Shown here: in pieces, positions 61,001 through 64,000 of the stretch | Position numbering within the stretch: position 1 is the first letter of the stretch | How the letters are laid out: the number at the start of each line of letters is the position of its first letter | Assembly (NCBI GenBank): GCA_000469685.2 | Contig: LS997563.1 | Coordinates: forward strand, 18,856,257 to 18,920,256 | Length of the DNA: 64,000 bases | From: Haemonchus contortus | Taxonomy: Eukaryota; Nematoda; Chromadorea; Rhabditida; Trichostrongylidae | Direction of reading: 5' to 3' | Program-made: the position numbers and the translations under genes | The notes under the pieces: model-generated | The model's database searches: none | What the model was told of the DNA's origin: nothing | The model's input: only the letters and a program-made list of their open reading frames with translations

Positions 61001-61781
61001 ATATTATCACTTGAGAACATTTGTGAGTACCACTCTATTCTTTGGTTGCCTGTCAGTTAAACCTTTAATGGTTCACAATTTTCGAGATGAGGAGCAACCG
61101 ATTGACACTTATCATCGTATGCGTAAGCATAGGCACACCCTAAATACCACTGGCGCTGCCCTGCTTATGCCAGCTCCCTTCTTTTTGGGTCCCGTGTCAA
61201 AGTTGTGTAGTGTGTCGGATTTTGTGTTCGGAAAAGCATCATTCGTTCCAAAAATATTGGGAGTGGGAGGGGGCTATTACTAAAGCTCAAAGAAGGAGGA
61301 AAGCCCGGCGTTAGCCACTGTCTCCATATGTAAAGCGGTAATTTTGTGTGTCTCTTTGTATGCCCATTTGTACGTCCTTCCGAAAGTCACGTAGGCACAA
61401 TGAAGAGTGTGAATGTCACGTGAGCGCTGTGAGGAAGCACTTATGAAATGGGAATTCAACCGATACCGTTCATATTGGTCCTCTAACAGGTCGTAGGTAA
61501 GCGGTAGTGGGCATGTGGTGCACGCATCAGCGTGCGTACCCCAACTGGTAGTAGAAAAATGATCAAGGGACATTCAGTCATCGATTAACTCCTTACCTGA
61601 AATTCACGTGGAGGTTTTTTTGAGCAATACAAATGTAGCCGAATACAAAGAAAACAGGAATAAATGCAACATTCAGGGCTGTTTCAATAGAAAACAGTGC
61701 ATAATTCCATCCGTCCAACGGTGATGACATTTCTGTAAATTTCACTCTTTTTTGGATCAAATTCTGATCAATTATGTCCAT
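52089..61781 (-). CDS. seven-transmembrane chemoreceptor B, Sra superfamily (Sre-like)
   Basis: Eight minus-strand exons: 61597-61781, 57345-57453, 56791-56946, 54600-54645, 53467-53528, 53251-53400, 52305-52397, 52089-52244. Exons 2-8 have exactly the lengths of those in receptor A and all joins keep frame, giving about 320 residues. It opens MDIIDQNLIQKRVKFTEMSS, then DGWNYALFSIETALN as in A. It has LFVVIERAIASSFSRSYSR and LADRYHLDENIRTGRYF, and ends HFDGLKKLWS. The role is inferred as for receptor A: a sensory G-protein-coupled receptor in the membrane. Here the last intron (52245-52304) has a consensus GTAAGT and contains an in-frame stop, which shows that it must be spliced. Introns carry Helitrons, SINEs and a mariner fossil. 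No disabling change was seen in the exons. Confidence 0.78.
53600..54110 (-). pseudogene. mariner transposase fossil in receptor B intron 4
   Basis: Reading the minus strand gives SKQDRLLLLYEFRRNVLPSH, then GHFDLSEEPRSGRLAWLNDD, then after a frame change LFEVDYRLGTRELAEFDKYR: the two helix-turn-helix regions and linker of a mariner transposase. The C-terminal part is too decayed to assign. It resembles the fossil at 62590-63100, so both probably come from one family. Confidence 0.6.
55419..56750 (+). mobile_element. non-autonomous Helitron, 1,332 bp, in receptor B intron 3
   Basis: It starts TCCTACTATATATCG after an A (55418) and ends CTGG before a T (56751), as expected for insertion between A and T. 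A hairpin, GCCTGG-GTTAG-CCGGGC, lies 7 bases before the end. A GT/GTCT microsatellite (55440-55490) follows the 5' terminus, with internal tandem units beginning ATTCATAACTCCTG. There is no target duplication and no Rep/helicase coding. The 3' end is only 40 bases from the exon 3 splice donor of receptor B. Confidence 0.82.
58255..59565 (-). mobile_element. non-autonomous Helitron, 1,311 bp, in receptor B intron 1
   Basis: On the minus strand it begins TCTTTACTATATATAAAGCGC after an A and ends CTGG before a T. A hairpin, TGCGCGC-GTTA-GCGTGCA, lies 8 bases before the end, with the same GTTA loop as the copy at 55419-56750. A GTCT/GTTT microsatellite follows the 5' end (59494-59544 on +). The interior is a minisatellite rich in CCCCGCCCAC (58543-59045). 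No protein is encoded. Confidence 0.82.
58543..59045. repeat. minisatellite, period about 125 bp, about four units
   Basis: Units start near 58543, 58668, 58794 and 58919. Each has TTTTTGATCTAAGCCCCGCC or a variant, CCACTTTGGTGCCA, ACATTTGTTC and a CGCATCCCA-like block. They lie inside the minus-strand Helitron. The long open frames here only reflect the repeat. Confidence 0.85.
59610..59905 (+). repeat. full-length tRNA-derived SINE
   Basis: A pol III A box, TGGTGTAGTGG (59618-59628), matches the TRGYNNARNNG consensus. The B-box equivalent ATTCGAGTCC lies at 59663-59672. The tRNA-unrelated body includes GGTACCAGACTTGTCTGGGG and GGAAGTCGAGTGCGGGGGCG; the tail is AACGCCAAAAACTTGATCCC. At about 295 bases it would be transcribed by RNA polymerase III and depend on a LINE for movement. 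No LINE is present in this window. Confidence 0.86.
59926..60220 (+). repeat. full-length tRNA-derived SINE, tandem with the previous copy
   Basis: A box TGGTGTAGTGG (59934-59944) and B box GGTTCAAATCC (59977-59987) are spaced as in a tRNA gene. The body is nearly identical to the preceding copy, so both are fairly young. The 3' ends of both copies run into a shared CTTTATATAATCGGCTA-like sequence. Confidence 0.88.
60221..61318 (+). mobile_element. non-autonomous Helitron copy, both ends eroded, in receptor B intron 1
   Basis: It matches the 55419-56750 copy: ATCGGCTAAGTGT, a GT-rich microsatellite, TGACCGGAAATTCATAACTC and TTACGACCGC. It stops after GCCCGGCGTTAGCC, half the terminal hairpin, so the CTGG end is lost. 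The 5' limit is unclear because it runs into the SINE tail. Confidence 0.66.
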
Positions 61782-62087
61782 GCAAATCATTCGGCACGAG
61801 CCGCGAAAATCCCGAAATATATCGCCTTACTAAACAATTTGTAAGAGGGTTGCTTCCTACCCAGGGATTTTTACATGTCATCGTCATGTAGTGGATAGGT
61901 TTTCCCTCATGAGCTCCTCTAACAATACACCGAAAGTCAATCATTCAGCATATATTAGTTTGTCGGAGAAGCCTTTGTACTTTTCATTCCCGTGTTGTGA
62001 AATCTGTGAGGATTGTTTTAGAGGTTCATTGAATTATAATTGGTCAATGCCCTCTTCCCACCATATCTGCGGTAGCGTTTCGTAAGG

Positions 62088-62563
62088 TTAAAGGCACCGT
62101 TCACGATAAAAATGGTTATTGAGTTCTTACCTTATTAATACTCAGCGGCCCCCATGGGTTGTAGAAGGGACCCTCTCCCTCCCCCCTATCTCGACGTCCA
62201 GGGCATAGTGGCAGCCCCGTTGTTGCCGTAGTTCGCGTTCTCGCCCCTCGGTCGGTGAGAAGAATAGTAGCAGTTCAGCAGAATAACAGCAGGGAGAAAC
62301 ACGATCAGATTTTTGGGTGTGTTGTCTGTAATTGCAGACACTGCCTCGCCTTCGTGCACTCGCCCGAACACTTCCTAACCGCCGTTCTTTCAATGTGAAA
62401 CTCGTCCAACCCCCCCCCCCCTTTTCAGCTCTTTTTTGACCCGTTGTATTTCTTTTTGTTCATCGTGTTTTGCGCTTTTTTCGTTGCTATCGCTTTATTC
62501 TAGAGACCTATCAATTCCCGTCAAAAAAGGGTACCCTAAATTTATCGTGAACGGTGCCTTTAA
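62088..62563. mobile_element. TTAA-flanked MITE, copy 2 (476 bp)
   Basis: Intact TTAA lies at both ends (62088-62091 and 62560-62563). Perfect inverted repeats AGGCACCGTTCACGATAAA and its complement lie inside them. The interior includes CCCCGTTGTTGCCGTAG, shared in reverse with 32713-33386. There is a run of C near 62411-62422. It lies upstream of receptor B and may contribute to its promoter region. Confidence 0.8.
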
Positions 62564-62589
62564 AGCTGGAAGAGTCACTCTCTTCTCAA

Positions 62590-63100
62590 AACAAATTAGA
62601 CTGCTTCTGCTCTATGAGTTCAGGAAAAAGTCAATCCAAATCGTACGACAGGAATATTTGTGATGATGGGGCCCTTCATTGTCTCTTACATCACGATGAG
62701 GTATTGGTAGCACATGTTCAAAAATGAACCACAATCTGGGGAACCATCTGAGCTCAATGACGAACGCCCTCTGTAGTTAGTTGAAGAGGATTTCAGCTGC
62801 AGTTCCTGCTGGTCTTGATGGCTGTTAAGCTGGAACAGGATAAGTTGATAGGTGGGTGGTTACCGCCTCAAAATGAGAAGGAATTTATGCCTGAACTTGC
62901 TGACTTTCCGTCGCACCTCCGCACAGCTGAAGCAATTAGTTAATGGCGGAGAGAGTTTTTCTTCCCATAAACCACATGAGGAAGCGCCCAGTGGATTAGA
63001 CGCGTGGACGAGGGAATCTTTATGACAAGCACATGAGCATTGTTTATGGAATCTGAAAATATTCCGTAACCTCTCAATGGTGTAAGTCAATAATATCTGT
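62590..63100 (+). pseudogene. mariner transposase fossil upstream of receptor B
   Basis: Plus-strand reading gives SKQIRLLLLYEFRKKS (start of a mariner transposase), later GGWLPPQNEKEFMPELADFP (like the KWVPHEL region) and NGGESFSSHKPHEEAPSGLD, which is spaced like the TGDEKW block. Many stops and frame changes are present. An overlapping 99-codon minus-strand open frame is probably accidental. Confidence 0.5.
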
Positions 63101-63354
63101 GGAAAGAAAATAATGGAGGAAGCAATGAGCATCTCACCCTGTTTTGAAACAACCAACAACCTCCATCTAAACTGGCATTATCGAAGTTTAGTACACCCCA
63201 TGAAATGGGAAAGAAAAGGAAAATGAAAATGAACTCGATCAGCAAGATGTTCATAAGAAAGGACTTGAGACTGTGCGATATTCTCTAAGTTTTTTGGGTT
63301 TAACTTTGGGCAGTGTCACTAATAGAAATAAAGACTGTTCTTGTTCTAATAAGG

Positions 63355-63600
63355 CCTTAGAACGGAAAAAACATGTGCCTTTTCCAGCAAGGTGGAGAGG
63401 TTGAAAAGTGAGGAATTCATGGTTCACCCTTACTTATAAGCATTTTAGCTACAGTAATACGACCAAACATACTTCACCCATACAAAACAATTTCATAAAT
63501 ACGTCAAACGTTATTCCTGGAACAGTAGATGTTGTGGTGCAATTAAAGACAAAAGCATAAATCACCACTCTATGAAAGTGTTGGGTGGTTCAGAGAGTAA
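63355..63600. repeat. 5' flank of receptor B, duplicated from or with the flank of receptor A
   Basis: It is similar to 44020-44330: CTTAGAACGGAAAA, TAGCTACAGTAATACGACCAAACA, ACTTCACCCATACAAAACAA, AGATGTTGTGG. This marks one outer limit of the tandem duplication. The remaining 63601-64000 shows nothing I can identify. Confidence 0.6.
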
Positions 63601-64000
63601 TTACTATTTTTGAAAACGACTCACTTGAATGCCCGTTCTGAAAGTTTTTAAAACGCTTTATATTCCATACAACTTACAGGTATATATTTGTCCAGTTTTT
63701 CGAAGAAAAACGAATCGGATTCATCTCCCTTTTGTAATTTTAGGATTACTTGAACATGGAGAGACAAAAGTAGCACTTATAGTGTTCTTAAAGGTCGCTC
63801 TCCAATAAACTCTTCCTGAGTTGCCACGCGATAGTACGAGATCGTTTGAACGGCGGTTGTTCAGATATTTATTTTTGACGAATTTTGCTAATATTGATCA
63901 GCTGGTTGAATGCCCTGACGTGAGAATGTTGTCCTCGATATTGTCCTGTAGATGCTGTTGGTCGCTGCAACGTGGACGATGGTGAACGAGACGAAACGGT

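Noticed and set aside
62860..63159. 99-codon minus-strand open frame, possibly a third receptor exon
   Set aside because: It does not match any receptor exon, and the opposite strand reads as a decayed mariner transposase.

Overview
The window looks like nuclear DNA from a clade V (rhabditid/strongylid) nematode, possibly a hookworm or relative. The evidence is many short GT-AG introns with TTTTCAG-type acceptors, protein-coding genes that resemble Caenorhabditis genes, a pair of nematode-type seven-transmembrane chemoreceptors, and many Tc1/mariner, Helitron and MITE elements. No bacterial or viral genes were seen. All exon structures were read by eye from splice signals and family conservation.

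Positions 1-31,800 hold three conserved chromatin genes, all on the + strand. They are an ARID2/BAF200 (SWSN-7-like) subunit of the PBAF remodelling complex (999-7072), a class I histone deacetylase of HDAC3/HDA-2 type (8674-11462, 11 exons, 420 aa), and an 18-exon, 803-aa protein with an N-terminal FHA domain and a C-terminal PHD finger, the architecture of vertebrate TCF19 (18084-31795). From memory, swsn-7 and hda-2 are also neighbours in C. elegans, which would make the first pair conserved microsynteny. The FHA/PHD gene has a 4.4-kb first intron holding a tRNA-derived SINE split by a MITE, and a long hairpin.

Positions 34,363-63,600 hold a tandem segmental duplication. Each copy carries one minus-strand chemoreceptor of the Sra superfamily (Sre-like), at 34363-43168 and 52089-61781. 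Both have eight exons; exons 2-8 have identical lengths in the two copies, and both open frames look intact. Their introns have gathered different transposons since the duplication. Copy A has a three-element mariner nest (39580-42674), a mariner fossil and SINE fragments. Copy B has Helitrons, SINEs and another mariner fossil.

The rest is repeat-rich intergenic DNA: a piggyBac-like TTAA MITE (48011-48608), a second TTAA-flanked MITE family (32713-33386 and 62088-62563), a foldback element (51312-51742), and non-autonomous Helitrons with the expected TC start, GTTA-loop hairpin and CTGG end. A tRNA-derived SINE family with clear pol III A and B boxes recurs about eight times. Stretches 12.5-18 kb and 44.3-48 kb show nothing I can identify.
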